A stretch of DNA of 64,000 nucleotides, taken from positions 1 through 64,000 of the forward strand of contig NZ_BOMZ01000035.1 in the NCBI RefSeq assembly GCF_016862455.1. Reading direction: 5' to 3'. Made by a program: the position numbers and the translations under genes. This document shows, one piece after another, positions 50,903 to 60,214 of the stretch. A model generated the notes under the pieces. The model saw only the letters and a list, made by a program, of their open reading frames with translations. It did no database searches and was not told where the DNA came from. The stretch's first letter is position 1. Each line of letters starts with the position of its first letter. The stretch is from Actinoplanes utahensis. Lineage in GTDB: Bacteria > Actinomycetota > Actinomycetes > Mycobacteriales > Micromonosporaceae.

Positions 50903-51772
50903 TCAGGAAGTGATGTCCTTGCGGGTGAAGCGGTAGAAGGCCAGCCCCCAGAAGATCGTGGCGTAGACGATCGCCGAGATGGTGCCCTGCGCGAGCTCGT
51001 CGGTCTGGATCGGGGTGGAGAGCAGCCCGCGCCAGGCGTCGTTGTAGTACGTCGGCAGGAGCTTTCGCAGGTCGCCGAGGGCCTCGATCTCGTTGAGGAT
51101 GTTGGACAGGATGCAGAGCATCACCGCGCCACCGACCGCGCCCAGAGCCGCGTCGGTGAGCACCGACAGCAGGAACGCCAGACCGGCCACCACCAGCAGC
51201 GTCGCCGCCAGGTAGGCGACGATGCCGAGCAGCCGCAGCAGACCCTCGGCGGGTGGCAGCTCCGCCGCGATCGAGCTGCCCAGCGGGCCCCAGCCGTACC
51301 GCAGCGTGCCGATCAGCAGGCCGGTGCCGACCAGGGTGAAGAGGGCGAGCAGCGAGTACAGCCCGGCGACGGTCAGTTTCACGCCGAGCAGCCGGGCCCG
51401 CGGCACCGGGATCGCCAGCAGGTACCGCAGGCTGCCCCAGCTCGCCTCGCTCGCCACCGTGTCGCCGAAGAACAGCGCGACCACCACGACCAGCAGGAAC
51501 CCGGCCGAGACGGCGAGGCAGAACAGCGCGAAGTTGAGGCCGCCGGAGGTGGCCAGGTCGGCGATGCTGCTGAACGCGCCACCGCCGTCGCCGTCGTCGT
51601 CACCACCGCCGGTGTTGCCGAACTCGAACGCGCCCAGCACGATCAGCGGCAGCACCACCATGAACCCGAGCGCGAGCTGGGTGCGCCGCCGGGACGCCTG
51701 CCGCTTCACCTCGGCCCAGATCGGCAGCGTGCGCGAGGGCTTGTAACCGGCCGCGGCCTCCAGCGAACTCAT
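50903..51772 (-). CDS. ABC-2-type permease
   Basis: A 289-residue membrane subunit with six spans. N-terminal cytoplasmic WAEVKRQASRRRTQLALG precedes span 1; an acidic Gly/Asp loop (GNTGGGDDDGDGGG) follows, then FFGDTVASEASWGSLRYLLAIPVPRARLLGVKL, the coupling-helix region of ABC-2 exporters. ATG start overlaps the stop of the preceding ATPase-hydrolase fusion gene by 4 bp (ATGA), so both make one complex. Exported substrate unknown. Confidence 0.9.
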   Translation of the reverse strand: MSSLEAAAGYKPSRTLPIWAEVKRQASRRRTQLALGFMVVLPLIVLGAFEFGNTGGGDDDGDGGGAFSSIADLATSGGLNFALFCLAVSAGFLLVVVVALFFGDTVASEASWGSLRYLLAIPVPRARLLGVKLTVAGLYSLLALFTLVGTGLLIGTLRYGWGPLGSSIAAELPPAEGLLRLLGIVAYLAATLLVVAGLAFLLSVLTDAALGAVGGAVMLCILSNILNEIEALGDLRKLLPTYYNDAWRGLLSTPIQTDELAQGTISAIVYATIFWGLAFYRFTRKDITS

Positions 51773-54510
51773 CGGTCTCCACTTCCTCGCGAGTTGTCGC
51801 CGACCAGGGACAGGAACGCGTCCTCCAGGCGGCGGCGCGGCACCAGCCGGTCCACCCCGATCCCGGCGCCGACCAGCGACGCGACGAGCTCGGAGCGGGG
51901 CGTGCCGTTCATGTCGACGATCAGCCCGCTGGGGCCCTCCGGTTTGACCGAACGCACCCCCAGCTCCTCCAGGATCCGGGTGGCGGCCGGCACGTCGGAC
52001 ACGTCCAGCTGCACCGACGGCGAGTCGCCGACGATGTCGTCGACCGGCCCGGACGCCACGATCCGGCCCTTGTTGACGACGACCGCGTGGGTGCAGGTCT
52101 GCTCCACCTCGGCGAGCAGGTGGCTGGAGACCAGCACGGCCCGGCCGTCGGTGGCGTAACGCTGCAGCACCCGGCGCATCTCGGCGATCTGCGGCGGGTC
52201 CAGCCCGTCGGTCGGCTCGTCCAGCACCAGCAGCTCGGGCAGGCCGAGCATGGCCTGGGCGATGGCGAGACGCTGCCGCATGCCGTGGCTGTACTTGCGG
52301 GTCTTGCGGTGCACCGAGTCGCCCAGTCCGGCGATCTCCAGGGCCTCCTCGAACCGTGCGTCCGCCCACGGCCGGCCGGTGGCCTGCCAGTACGCCTTCA
52401 GGTTCTCGTAGCCGGACAGGTGCGGCAGGAAGCCCGGTCCCTCGACCAGCGCGCCGACCCGGGAGAGGATCGGGGCGCCCGGGACCAGCCGGTGCCCGAA
52501 GACGAAGATCTCGCCGGCGGTCGGCTGGGTCAGGCCCATCAGGACCCGCAGCGTGGTGGTCTTGCCGGCGCCGTTCGGGCCGAGCAGCCCGACGACCTGG
52601 CCGCGCTGGACCGTGAAGCTGATCTCCTGGACCGCCACGAACCCGTCGCTGTACGCCTTACGCAGCCCCTTCACCACCAGCGGGGTGTCCGCGTGCTCCT
52701 CGATGACGGTCACGTCCCGGCGGCGGTGCCGGATCCGGCGGATCACCAGCAGCAGGAGCAGGCCGAGCAGGATCACACCGACCACCCCGGCCAGCGCCAG
52801 CCACCAGAGGTTGCCCGGGTCGCCGATCGGGGTGCCGGCCAGCGTCGGCAGGGTCAGCGCCGACTCGACCGCGACGGTGTAGACCGCGGGCGTGGCCGGG
52901 CTCAGGAACGCCTGGTCGGTGGTGGCGACGGTGATCCGGATGGTGTGACCGGCCTCGATCTGCCGGACGATCGCCGGCAGGGTCACGGTGACCGGCTGGG
53001 CCTGCGTGACGTCGGCCGGCAGCCCGGTGAGCCGGACCGGCGCGACCAGGCCGGCGCTGAGCGTCGCCGCGCCGTTCGGGTCGACGTCGTAGAGCTTGAC
53101 GAAGACCACCGCCTCACCGGTCGGCGAGGCCACCCGCAGTCTCACCGTGGGCGAGCCGGCCACGTCGATCGCGCCGGTCAGCGGGGCCGAGGAGAAGTTC
53201 GCGTGCTGACCGGGCACGTCGATCGCGACTCCGCCGCTGAGCAGTGAGCTCAACCGGCTGGTCAGGCCGGGCATCGAGGAGATCGCGCCGGGGTTCCCGT
53301 TCGGCGGGTTGGCGATCGGCTGGGCCGGTCCGGTGACGGCGACGTCGGTGGTTCCGGTTCCGGCGATTCCGGGGTACGCCTCCGCGGAGTACCCGTTGGT
53401 CGCCAGATCCCGGCTGGTCGCGCTGAACCCGGCCACCCGGGACCAGGTGAAGTCGTCGCTCGGGGTGTCGCCTTCGCCCTTGAGGTAGTGGTCCAGCCAC
53501 TGCAGCGTGAGGAACTCGACCCGGTCCGAGTCGTTCGCCGGTCCCTCACCGCCGTCGTGGCCGCCGGTGAACCAGGCGACCTTCACCGGGGTGCCGGCCG
53601 CGGCGATGCCCTTGGCGTTGGCGTCCGCCTCGGAGAGCGGGAAGAGGCTGTCCACGGCGCCCTGGACGAGCAGCGTCGGCGCCTTGATCTTGCTGAGGAC
53701 GCTCGCCGGGCTGGACCTGCTCAGCAGCGCCAGGGTGGTCTCGTCGGGGATGCCGGTGGTGGCCATCTGCAGGTACGCCTTGCAGACGTCCTCGGCGAAC
53801 CGGCCGCAGGCGGGGTCCACGTCCGGCGCCGGGCCCTCCCGCTCCGGGCCGCCGCCACCGCCGGTCAGGGCCGCGAGCGCGGACAGGTCGGCGCTGCCAC
53901 TGCCGAAGAAGTAGCCCGCCCAGGCCTTCTTGAAGACGCCGCCGGGCACCAGGGACCGACCCAGGTCGTTCCAGGTGATCGACGGGACGATGGCGTCGAC
54001 CCGCTGGTCCTGCCCGGCGAGCAGCAGGGCGAGGGCCCCGCCGTACGACCCGCCGACCGCGGCGACCCGCGGGTCGCCCGCGCTGTCGGTGGTCACCTCG
54101 GAGCGGGTGGCCAGCCAGTCGAGCAGGCGCTGCGCGTCCTTGACCTCGTGGTCGGGGCTGTCCAGGTGGATCTGACCGGTGCTGCGGCCGAAACCGCGCG
54201 CCGTGTAGGCCAGGACCGCGTAGCCCTGCTCGGCGAGCGACTCGGCCTCGTCCCGCACCGAGTCCTTCGAGCCGCCGAAGCCGTGCGCGAGCAGGATCGC
54301 CGGGACCTTGCCGTCTCTGTCCGCCGGCAGGTAGAACCGGGCGTCCAACTCGACCCCGCCCTCACCGGCCAGTCTCAGGTCCTCGGTGGTCCAGGATTCG
54401 GGCGCCGGGCGCACGGCCCACACGGCCGCGGCGGCCAGCACCACGGCGGCGGCCACCGCGGGTATGACCCGGCGGCGTGTGAGCCGGAGACGGTCGGTCA
54501 GGGCAGACAT
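51769..54510 (-). CDS. Fusion: exported alpha/beta hydrolase (X-Pro peptidase/CocE-like) + ABC ATPase
   Basis: A 913-residue chimera. Residues 15-33 form a membrane helix; 40-370 an alpha/beta hydrolase with ILLAHGFGG near 72, the nucleophile GGSYGG (Ser155), QGAVDSLFP (Asp) and FTGGHDGG (His); 380-560 a jelly-roll C-terminal domain as in CocE/X-Pro dipeptidyl peptidases; 566-590 a second membrane helix; 612-905 a complete ABC ATPase (GPNGAGKTT near 641, YSHGMRQRLAIAQ, LLVLDEPTDGLDPP, SSHLL). The hydrolase would face outside and the ATPase inside. ATG start (MSALTDRLRL). Coupled to the permease. Confidence 0.92.
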   Translation of the reverse strand: MSALTDRLRLTRRRVIPAVAAAVVLAAAAVWAVRPAPESWTTEDLRLAGEGGVELDARFYLPADRDGKVPAILLAHGFGGSKDSVRDEAESLAEQGYAVLAYTARGFGRSTGQIHLDSPDHEVKDAQRLLDWLATRSEVTTDSAGDPRVAAVGGSYGGALALLLAGQDQRVDAIVPSITWNDLGRSLVPGGVFKKAWAGYFFGSGSADLSALAALTGGGGGPEREGPAPDVDPACGRFAEDVCKAYLQMATTGIPDETTLALLSRSSPASVLSKIKAPTLLVQGAVDSLFPLSEADANAKGIAAAGTPVKVAWFTGGHDGGEGPANDSDRVEFLTLQWLDHYLKGEGDTPSDDFTWSRVAGFSATSRDLATNGYSAEAYPGIAGTGTTDVAVTGPAQPIANPPNGNPGAISSMPGLTSRLSSLLSGGVAIDVPGQHANFSSAPLTGAIDVAGSPTVRLRVASPTGEAVVFVKLYDVDPNGAATLSAGLVAPVRLTGLPADVTQAQPVTVTLPAIVRQIEAGHTIRITVATTDQAFLSPATPAVYTVAVESALTLPTLAGTPIGDPGNLWWLALAGVVGVILLGLLLLLVIRRIRHRRRDVTVIEEHADTPLVVKGLRKAYSDGFVAVQEISFTVQRGQVVGLLGPNGAGKTTTLRVLMGLTQPTAGEIFVFGHRLVPGAPILSRVGALVEGPGFLPHLSGYENLKAYWQATGRPWADARFEEALEIAGLGDSVHRKTRKYSHGMRQRLAIAQAMLGLPELLVLDEPTDGLDPPQIAEMRRVLQRYATDGRAVLVSSHLLAEVEQTCTHAVVVNKGRIVASGPVDDIVGDSPSVQLDVSDVPAATRILEELGVRSVKPEGPSGLIVDMNGTPRSELVASLVGAGIGVDRLVPRRRLEDAFLSLVGDNSRGSGDR

Positions 54511-54633
54511 GGCGCACACGCTAGCCGGAACGGGCTGAGCGATGCCTGTGAAACCTCTCAGCGGGCAGCTACTACCCCTCGGCGGCTAGCGTGGACGGGC
54601 CAGCTCCAGACCAATGACCCGGAGGCACGCGCG

Positions 54634-56907
54634 GTGGCCGATGATCTCACGCTGACGGTGACCCTGCGGCCGGCCGCGCTGGACGCGCGGCGCGGCATCG
54701 TGCGACTGCACCCGGAGGTGATGGCTGCGCTGGCGCTGCGCCCGGGCGACCCGGTGCGGCTGGCCGGGAAACGCGTCACGGCCGGGATCGTCGCGCGGGC
54801 CGACGCGACCGCCGGGCGCGGCCTGCTCTACGCCGACGATCTGATCCTGGGCAACCTCGGAATGCGTGACGGCGGCCAGGTCACGGTCACCCCGGTCCCG
54901 GTGACGGCGGCCGGCCGGGTGACGCTCGCCGGGCCGCCCGAGGTGGTCGCCGTGGTCTCGCCCGAGATGCTGCGGCTGGCGCTGCTCGGCAAGGTGGTCA
55001 GCGCCGGCGACGACGTCTCGCTGCTGCCGCAGGACGTGCTGCCCGACGCCGGCCATCGGCCACTGGTGGAGGCCGCCCGGCGCAGCCTCGCCAACCGGGT
55101 CGGCTATGCCTGGACCAGCACCCTGCTGTCCGTGATCGAGGTGACCGGCGGCGACGCGTCCCTGGTCACCATGGACACGGTCGTCGGCTGGCAGGACGGT
55201 CCCACCGCGGCCGCCACCGGCGCCGCGACCACCACGGGCACCGCGACCACCCGCCGCATCGCCGCGGGGACGCCGGCCTCCACCGATCCCGAGGTGCCAC
55301 CACCCAGCCTCGACGACCTGCCCGGCCTCCGCGCCCAGGCCAAGGAACTGGAGGAACTGCTCGACCTGGGATTCCATCACCGCGAGGTGCTGGCCAAGCT
55401 CGGCACCCGGGCCACGCTCGGTGTCCTGATCTCCGGCCCTTCCGGGTCCGGCAAGTCCGCGCTGGTCCACGCGGTGGGCGCGGCGGTCGGCGCGACGGTC
55501 CGGCCGGTCTGGGGACCGGAGCTGGCGGCTCTCACCAACAATGCGGCTGCCGGTCGGTTGCGAGAGCTCTCCGCTGAGGTACGCGGTGAGCGTCCCGCCG
55601 TTCTCCTGATCTCTGACGTGGAGGCGTTGGCCCCCCGCGAGGAGCCCGGCCCGATCTCCACGGTCTTCCGGCAAGTGCTGGCGGCGACGCTCGCCGAGGG
55701 TGTCGCGGTCGTCTGCACCACCAGCAGGCCCGAGTCGGTGGATCCGGCGCTGCGCGGGCCCGACCTGCTCGCCATTGCGCTCACCGTGCCGCTGCCGGAC
55801 GCGGCGATGCGCCGGGAGCAGCTCGGCGCGCTGACCCGAGGGATGCCACTGGCCGAGGACGTGCGGCTGGACGAGGTCGCCGGGCGCACCCCCGGTTTCG
55901 TCGCCGCCGACCTCGGCGCGCTGGCCCGGGAGGCCGGTGTCCGGGCGGCCCTCCGTCTCGTCGGTACCGACCGCACCGAGCTTCGCCTGGTCGGCCCGGA
56001 CGGGGACGCCGAGGCCCCGCCGATCGTGACGATGGCCGACTTCGAGGCCGCCCTGGAGGTGGTCCGGCCCACCTCGATGGCCGAGTCCACCCTGGAGGTC
56101 GCCGCGGTGACGCTGGACGACGTCGGTGACATGGTCGAGGTCAAGCAGGTGCTCACCGAGTCGGTGCTGTGGCCGCTGACCTATCCGGACACGTTCGCCC
56201 GGCTCGGTGTCTCGCCGCCGCGCGGGGTGCTGCTCTACGGCCCGCCCGGGTGCGGCAAGACGTACCTGGTCAAGGCGATCGCCGGGACCGGCAAGGCGAA
56301 CGTGCTGTCGGTGAAGGGCGCCGAGCTGCTCAGCAAGTGGGTGGGTGACAGCGAGAAGTCGGTGCGGGAGCTGTTCCGCCGGGCCCGGGAGGCCGCGCCC
56401 ACCCTGGTCTTCCTGGACGAGGTGGACGCGCTGGCCCCGGCCCGCGGTCAGGGCACCGACGGCGGTGTGACCGACCGGGTGGTGGCCGCCCTGCTGACCG
56501 AGTTGGACGGGGTCGAGGATCTGCGCAACGTGGTGGTGATCGGGGCGACCAACCGGCCGGACCTGATCGATCCGGCGCTGCTGCGGCCCGGCCGGCTGGA
56601 ACGGCTGGTGTTCGTGCCGCCGCCGGACGCCGAGGCGCGGACCGCGATCCTGCGCGCGTCGTCGAAATCGGTTCCGCTGGACGACGCGGTCGACCTGGCC
56701 GCGCTCGGTGCGGAGCTGGAGGGTTTCTCGGCGGCCGACTGTGCCGCGCTGATCCGGGAGTCGGCGCTGGCCGCGATGCGCGAGTCGCTGGAGGCGACGA
56801 CGGTCACCGCGGCGAACGTGGCGGCCGCGCGTGCCCGGATCCGCGCCTCCCTGGATCCGGCCCAGGTGGCGTGGCTCGCCGCTTACGCCGAGAACCACCA
56901 GCCCTGA
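54634..56907 (+). CDS. CDC48/VCP-like double AAA ATPase
   Basis: A 757-residue AAA+ protein of the actinobacterial CDC48 type (Mycobacterium has an equivalent near groEL2). The N-domain (1-200) has the double-psi barrel look (RRGIVRLHPEVMAALALRPGDPVRL). D1 has Walker A GPSGSGKSA near 267 but its Walker B reads LLISDVEAL, with Val replacing the catalytic Glu. D2 is intact: GPPGCGKTY near 535, LVFLDEVDAL near 594, GATNRPDLIDPALLRPGRLERL. Likely a hexameric unfoldase. GTG start with GGAGG 9 nt upstream. Confidence 0.92.
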   Translation: MADDLTLTVTLRPAALDARRGIVRLHPEVMAALALRPGDPVRLAGKRVTAGIVARADATAGRGLLYADDLILGNLGMRDGGQVTVTPVPVTAAGRVTLAGPPEVVAVVSPEMLRLALLGKVVSAGDDVSLLPQDVLPDAGHRPLVEAARRSLANRVGYAWTSTLLSVIEVTGGDASLVTMDTVVGWQDGPTAAATGAATTTGTATTRRIAAGTPASTDPEVPPPSLDDLPGLRAQAKELEELLDLGFHHREVLAKLGTRATLGVLISGPSGSGKSALVHAVGAAVGATVRPVWGPELAALTNNAAAGRLRELSAEVRGERPAVLLISDVEALAPREEPGPISTVFRQVLAATLAEGVAVVCTTSRPESVDPALRGPDLLAIALTVPLPDAAMRREQLGALTRGMPLAEDVRLDEVAGRTPGFVAADLGALAREAGVRAALRLVGTDRTELRLVGPDGDAEAPPIVTMADFEAALEVVRPTSMAESTLEVAAVTLDDVGDMVEVKQVLTESVLWPLTYPDTFARLGVSPPRGVLLYGPPGCGKTYLVKAIAGTGKANVLSVKGAELLSKWVGDSEKSVRELFRRAREAAPTLVFLDEVDALAPARGQGTDGGVTDRVVAALLTELDGVEDLRNVVVIGATNRPDLIDPALLRPGRLERLVFVPPPDAEARTAILRASSKSVPLDDAVDLAALGAELEGFSAADCAALIRESALAAMRESLEATTVTAANVAAARARIRASLDPAQVAWLAAYAENHQP

Positions 56908-56934
56908 GATCCGGCGTGCGGGGTCCGGCCGCTC

Positions 56935-57300
56935 TCAGCGGCGGCGGGTGCGGGCCCGGGCCGAGCGGAGCCGGCGGAGCCGGCCGATCAGGATCGGGTC
57001 CTTCTCCAGGGCGGCGGGATTGTCGAGCAGAGCGTTGAGGAGCTGGTAGTAACGGGTCGAGGACAGGCCGAAGGTGTCCCGGATGGCCTGTTCCTTGGCC
57101 CCGGCGTGCTTCCACCACTTGCCCTCGAAGGCGAGGATCTCCAGTTCCCGCTCGGTGAGCGGCCCGGCGGCCGGCGGGGTGGCCGGCTCGGCCGCACGCG
57201 GGGCGGGGATGTGCTGCTGCTCCTCGGCCGGCTGGTGTTCCCCGGTCGGTTCGGCGGCGGGCTGCATGGCGCTCCCAGACGGCATCGGTGACCACTTCAC
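56935..57300 (-). CDS. DUF3263 domain protein
   Basis: A 121-residue protein: Ala/Pro/Glu-rich N-terminus, then the DUF3263 core (LTERELEILAFEGKWWKHAGAKEQAIRDTFGLSSTRYYQLLNALLDNPAAL, residues 48-98, quoted in pieces by position) and an Arg-rich C-terminus (LRRLRSARARTRRR). The helical core resembles a DNA-binding HTH. GTG start supported by GAGGAT 6 nt upstream. Converges with the CDC48-like gene. Function unknown. Confidence 0.88.
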   Translation of the reverse strand: MKWSPMPSGSAMQPAAEPTGEHQPAEEQQHIPAPRAAEPATPPAAGPLTERELEILAFEGKWWKHAGAKEQAIRDTFGLSSTRYYQLLNALLDNPAALEKDPILIGRLRRLRSARARTRRR

Positions 57301-57385
57301 GAGGGATCCTCAGCATAGGGCGCGCCGAAGATCCCCGCAGACGCTACCCCATGCGGTCGAGCGACTACCGAACGTCCACATTATT

Positions 57386-58171
57386 TCAGGCGGTGATGAC
57401 GTCGACGCCCGCTTCACGGAACGCCGCGATCGTCGAGGCGGGCGCGCCGGAGTCGGTGACCAGGGTCTCGACCTTGCTGATCGGGCAGATCCGGGCGAAG
57501 GCGTGGCCGCCCAGCTTGGACGAGTCGGCGATCACCACGACCCGTTTGGCGCGGGCCACCATCAGGCTGTTCATCGACGCCTCGCCCTCGTGGTGGGAGG
57601 CCGCGCCCAGTTCCACGTCCAGGGCGTCGACGCCGAGCAGCACGATGTCGAGGGTGACCTCCTTGAGGAGGGCGCCGCCGAGCGGGCCGACCACCTCGAA
57701 CGACTGGGGGCGGACCACGCCGCCGGCCACCACGATCTTCATCCGGGAGCGCAGCAGCAGTTCGTTGGCGATGTTCAGGGCGTTGGTGACGACGGTCAGC
57801 TGGGAGCCCTCGCCGCCGGCGTTGAGGTCCGGCCGGACCGCCAGGGCCCGGGCCACCTCGGTGATCGTGGTGCCGCCGTTGAGCCCGACGACCGTGCCGG
57901 GGGTGACCAGGCGGGCGGCGGCCTCGCCGATACGCTGTTTCTCCGCCGAGTGCTTGGCGCTCTTGTACCGCAACGGCAGGTCGTAGGAGACGCCGTTGGC
58001 GACCGCGCCGCCCCGGGTCCGGGTGATCATCTGCTGCTGGGCGAGCTGGTCGAAGTCGCGGCGGATGGTGGCCTGGGACACGTCGAGACGCTCGGAGGCC
58101 TCCTCAACGGTCACCCTGCCGCTCTCCGTCAGTAGCTCAAGCAGGGCATTCCACCGCGCGTACCGGTCCAC
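57386..58171 (-). CDS. DeoR/GlpR-family sugar regulator
   Basis: A 261-residue repressor: DeoR HTH (residues 6-55; RVTVEEASERLDVSQATIRRDFDQL) and a DeoR_C sensor related to sugar isomerases (VGLNGGTTITEVARAL near 94, VVTNALNIANEL near 125, LLGVDALDVE near 180). Placed divergently from a nag-type operon and two similar direct repeats, it is most likely its regulator, responding to an amino-sugar phosphate. GTG start with GGGGAG upstream. Confidence 0.92.
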   Translation of the reverse strand: MDRYARWNALLELLTESGRVTVEEASERLDVSQATIRRDFDQLAQQQMITRTRGGAVANGVSYDLPLRYKSAKHSAEKQRIGEAAARLVTPGTVVGLNGGTTITEVARALAVRPDLNAGGEGSQLTVVTNALNIANELLLRSRMKIVVAGGVVRPQSFEVVGPLGGALLKEVTLDIVLLGVDALDVELGAASHHEGEASMNSLMVARAKRVVVIADSSKLGGHAFARICPISKVETLVTDSGAPASTIAAFREAGVDVITA

Positions 58172-58209
58172 CCACCACTCCCCGATGCACGTTCCATGAT
58201 AAGTGTGTG

Positions 58210-58312
58210 CACATTAGTGCGCGAAAGGCCTGGAAGCAAAGAGATCCGATGCGCGAAGGACCTTTGGCGCTTGCCCCGGCGGCGGCCTCGTGAGCACAAT
58301 AACGCGCGAAAG
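58210..58312. promoter_or_regulatory. Pair of 18-bp direct repeats, probable DeoR operators
   Basis: CACATTAGTGCGCGAAAG (58210-58227) and CACAATAACGCGCGAAAG (58295-58312) match at 15 of 18 positions and are 85 bp apart, about eight helical turns, in the intergenic region between the DeoR gene and the SIS gene. A shorter AGCGCGAATGCGCA lies at about 58325. Confidence 0.6.
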
Positions 58313-58361
58313 TCCCGGGAACCGAGCGCGAATGCGCAGCATCTACCGGTGAGGAACAGCC

Positions 58362-59285
58362 ATGAGCCATGTCAAAGCGGAGATCGCCACGCAACCGGAG
58401 TGTTGGCGGCAGGCGGCGAAACTAGCCGAAGCGCCGGGACTTCCGGCCCACGGGGAACGGGTCGCCGTAGTCGGGTGCGGGACCTCCTGGTTCATGGCCA
58501 AGGCGTACGCGGCCCTGCGCGAGCAGAGCGGCCACGGTGAGACCGACGCCTTCCAGGCCTCCGACTTCCCGTTAGGCCGCCGCTACGACCGGCTCGTCGC
58601 GATCACCCGGTCCGGCACCACCACCGAGACCGTCGACGTGATGCGCGAGGTCCGCGAGCACACCCCGGTCACGCTCTTCACCGCCGACGCCGCGCAACCG
58701 GCCACCGAGCTGGCCACCGACGCCGTGGTCCTCGACTTCGCCGACGAGAAGTCGGTCGTGCAGACCCGGTTCGCCACCAGCGTGCTCGCCACCCTGCGCG
58801 CCCACCTGGGCCACGACATCGAGACCGCCGCCGCGGACGCCGAGGTCGCGGTCCGGCTGCCGCTGCCGGTGCACCCGGCGCTCACCGACCAGATCACCTT
58901 CCTCGGCCGGGGCTGGACCGTCGGGCTCGCCGAGGAGGCCGCGCTCAAGTGCCGGGAGACCGCCGGGTTCTGGACCGAGTCGTACCCCGCGATGGACTAC
59001 CGGCACGGGCCCATCTCGATCGCCGGGCCGCGCCGGGTGGTGTGGGCCTTCGGTGACGTCCCGGCCGGGCTGGCCGAGGAGGTGGAGCGGACCGGCGCCG
59101 CGTTCGTGCACGCCAAACACCACGGCGGGTACGGCTCGATCGGCCGCTGGGTCGGCAAGCGCGCCCCGCTCGACCCGATGGCCGACCTGATCCTGGCCCA
59201 GCGGGTCGCTCTTGCCCTGGCCACCACCCAGGGCCTGGACCCGGACAACCCGCGCCACCTCAGCCGTTCCGTAGTCCTGACGTGA
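58362..59285 (+). CDS. SIS-domain sugar-phosphate isomerase/deaminase
   Basis: A 307-residue protein with two SIS domains (VAVVGCGTSWFMAKAYAAL near residue 34; ITFLGRGWTVGLAEEAALKCRETAGFWTESYPAMDYRHGPIS near 183). It resembles the isomerase half of GlmS and AgaS-type deaminases, without a glutaminase domain. With NagA and a ROK kinase downstream it probably replaces NagB, deaminating glucosamine-6-phosphate. ATG start; the next GTG overlaps its TGA. Confidence 0.9.
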   Translation: MSHVKAEIATQPECWRQAAKLAEAPGLPAHGERVAVVGCGTSWFMAKAYAALREQSGHGETDAFQASDFPLGRRYDRLVAITRSGTTTETVDVMREVREHTPVTLFTADAAQPATELATDAVVLDFADEKSVVQTRFATSVLATLRAHLGHDIETAAADAEVAVRLPLPVHPALTDQITFLGRGWTVGLAEEAALKCRETAGFWTESYPAMDYRHGPISIAGPRRVVWAFGDVPAGLAEEVERTGAAFVHAKHHGGYGSIGRWVGKRAPLDPMADLILAQRVALALATTQGLDPDNPRHLSRSVVLT

Positions 59286-60214
59286 CCTCGGCACCCACCG
59301 CGGTGATCGCCCTCGACGTGGGCGGCACCGGGATGAAATGCGCCCTGGTGCGCCCGGACGGCACCGTCCACCACGAGGAACGGCACCCGACCCGGGCCGA
59401 TCGCGGGCCCGAGGCGGTCACCGAGAAGATCCTGTCGGTCGCCGAGTCGCTGGCCGAACGAGCCCGCACGGACGGGCTCACCCCCGTCGCGTGCGGCATC
59501 GCGGTGCCCGGTGTCGTCGACGAGGTGAACGGCGTCGCGGTGTGGTCGGCGAACGTCGGCTTCCGGGACGTACCGTTGCGTGATCTCGCCGCGAAGCGGC
59601 TGGGTTTGCCCGCCGCGCTCGGCCACGACGTTCGGGTCGGCGCTCTCGCCGAGGCCCGGCTCGGCGCCGGGCGGGGGCGGCGGCACGTGCTGTTCGTGGC
59701 GATCGGCACCGGCATCGCCGGCGGGCTGGTGATCGACGGAACCGGTTATCCCGGCGCGCACGGCGCAGCCGGTGAGCTGGGGCATGTCGTGGTCCGCCCG
59801 GACGGGCCGGCGTGCGGCTGCGGGCTGCGCGGCTGCCTGGAGGCGCTGGCCTCGGCCCGTGCGGTCGGCCGGCGCTACGCGGAACTGTCCGGCGACCCCC
59901 GCGCGACCGCCTTCGACGTGGCCACCCGCGCCGCCCGGGGCGACGACCTGGCCCGCCGGGTGTGGCAGGAGGCGGTCGAGGCCCTCGCCGACGGCCTGCT
60001 CACCGCACAGGCGCTGTACGACCCCGGCGTGGTGGTGCTCGGCGGCGGACTGGCCGAGGCCGGGGACGACCTGCTGCTGCCGGTCCGGGCCGCGGTGGAC
60101 GCCCGGGTCACCTTCCACCGCACCCCCGAGATCGTCCGGGCCGAGCTGGGCGACGCCGCCGGCTGCCTGGGCTCCGCCCTGCTCGCCCTGGACAGCTTGA
60201 AAGGCTCCTCGTGA
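59282..60214 (+). CDS. ROK-family sugar kinase (N-acetylglucosamine kinase type)
   Basis: A 310-residue ROK kinase: ATP loop ALDVGGTGMKCALV near residue 10, GHDVRVGALAEA near 115, IGTGIAGGLVIDG near 142, and the zinc motif GHVVVRPDGPACGCGLRGCLEALAS near 168 complete with three Cys. Context suggests phosphorylation of N-acetylglucosamine or a related sugar. GTG start overlapping the SIS gene stop (GTGA); its own stop overlaps nagA. Confidence 0.93.
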   Translation: MTSAPTAVIALDVGGTGMKCALVRPDGTVHHEERHPTRADRGPEAVTEKILSVAESLAERARTDGLTPVACGIAVPGVVDEVNGVAVWSANVGFRDVPLRDLAAKRLGLPAALGHDVRVGALAEARLGAGRGRRHVLFVAIGTGIAGGLVIDGTGYPGAHGAAGELGHVVVRPDGPACGCGLRGCLEALASARAVGRRYAELSGDPRATAFDVATRAARGDDLARRVWQEAVEALADGLLTAQALYDPGVVVLGGGLAEAGDDLLLPVRAAVDARVTFHRTPEIVRAELGDAAGCLGSALLALDSLKGSS

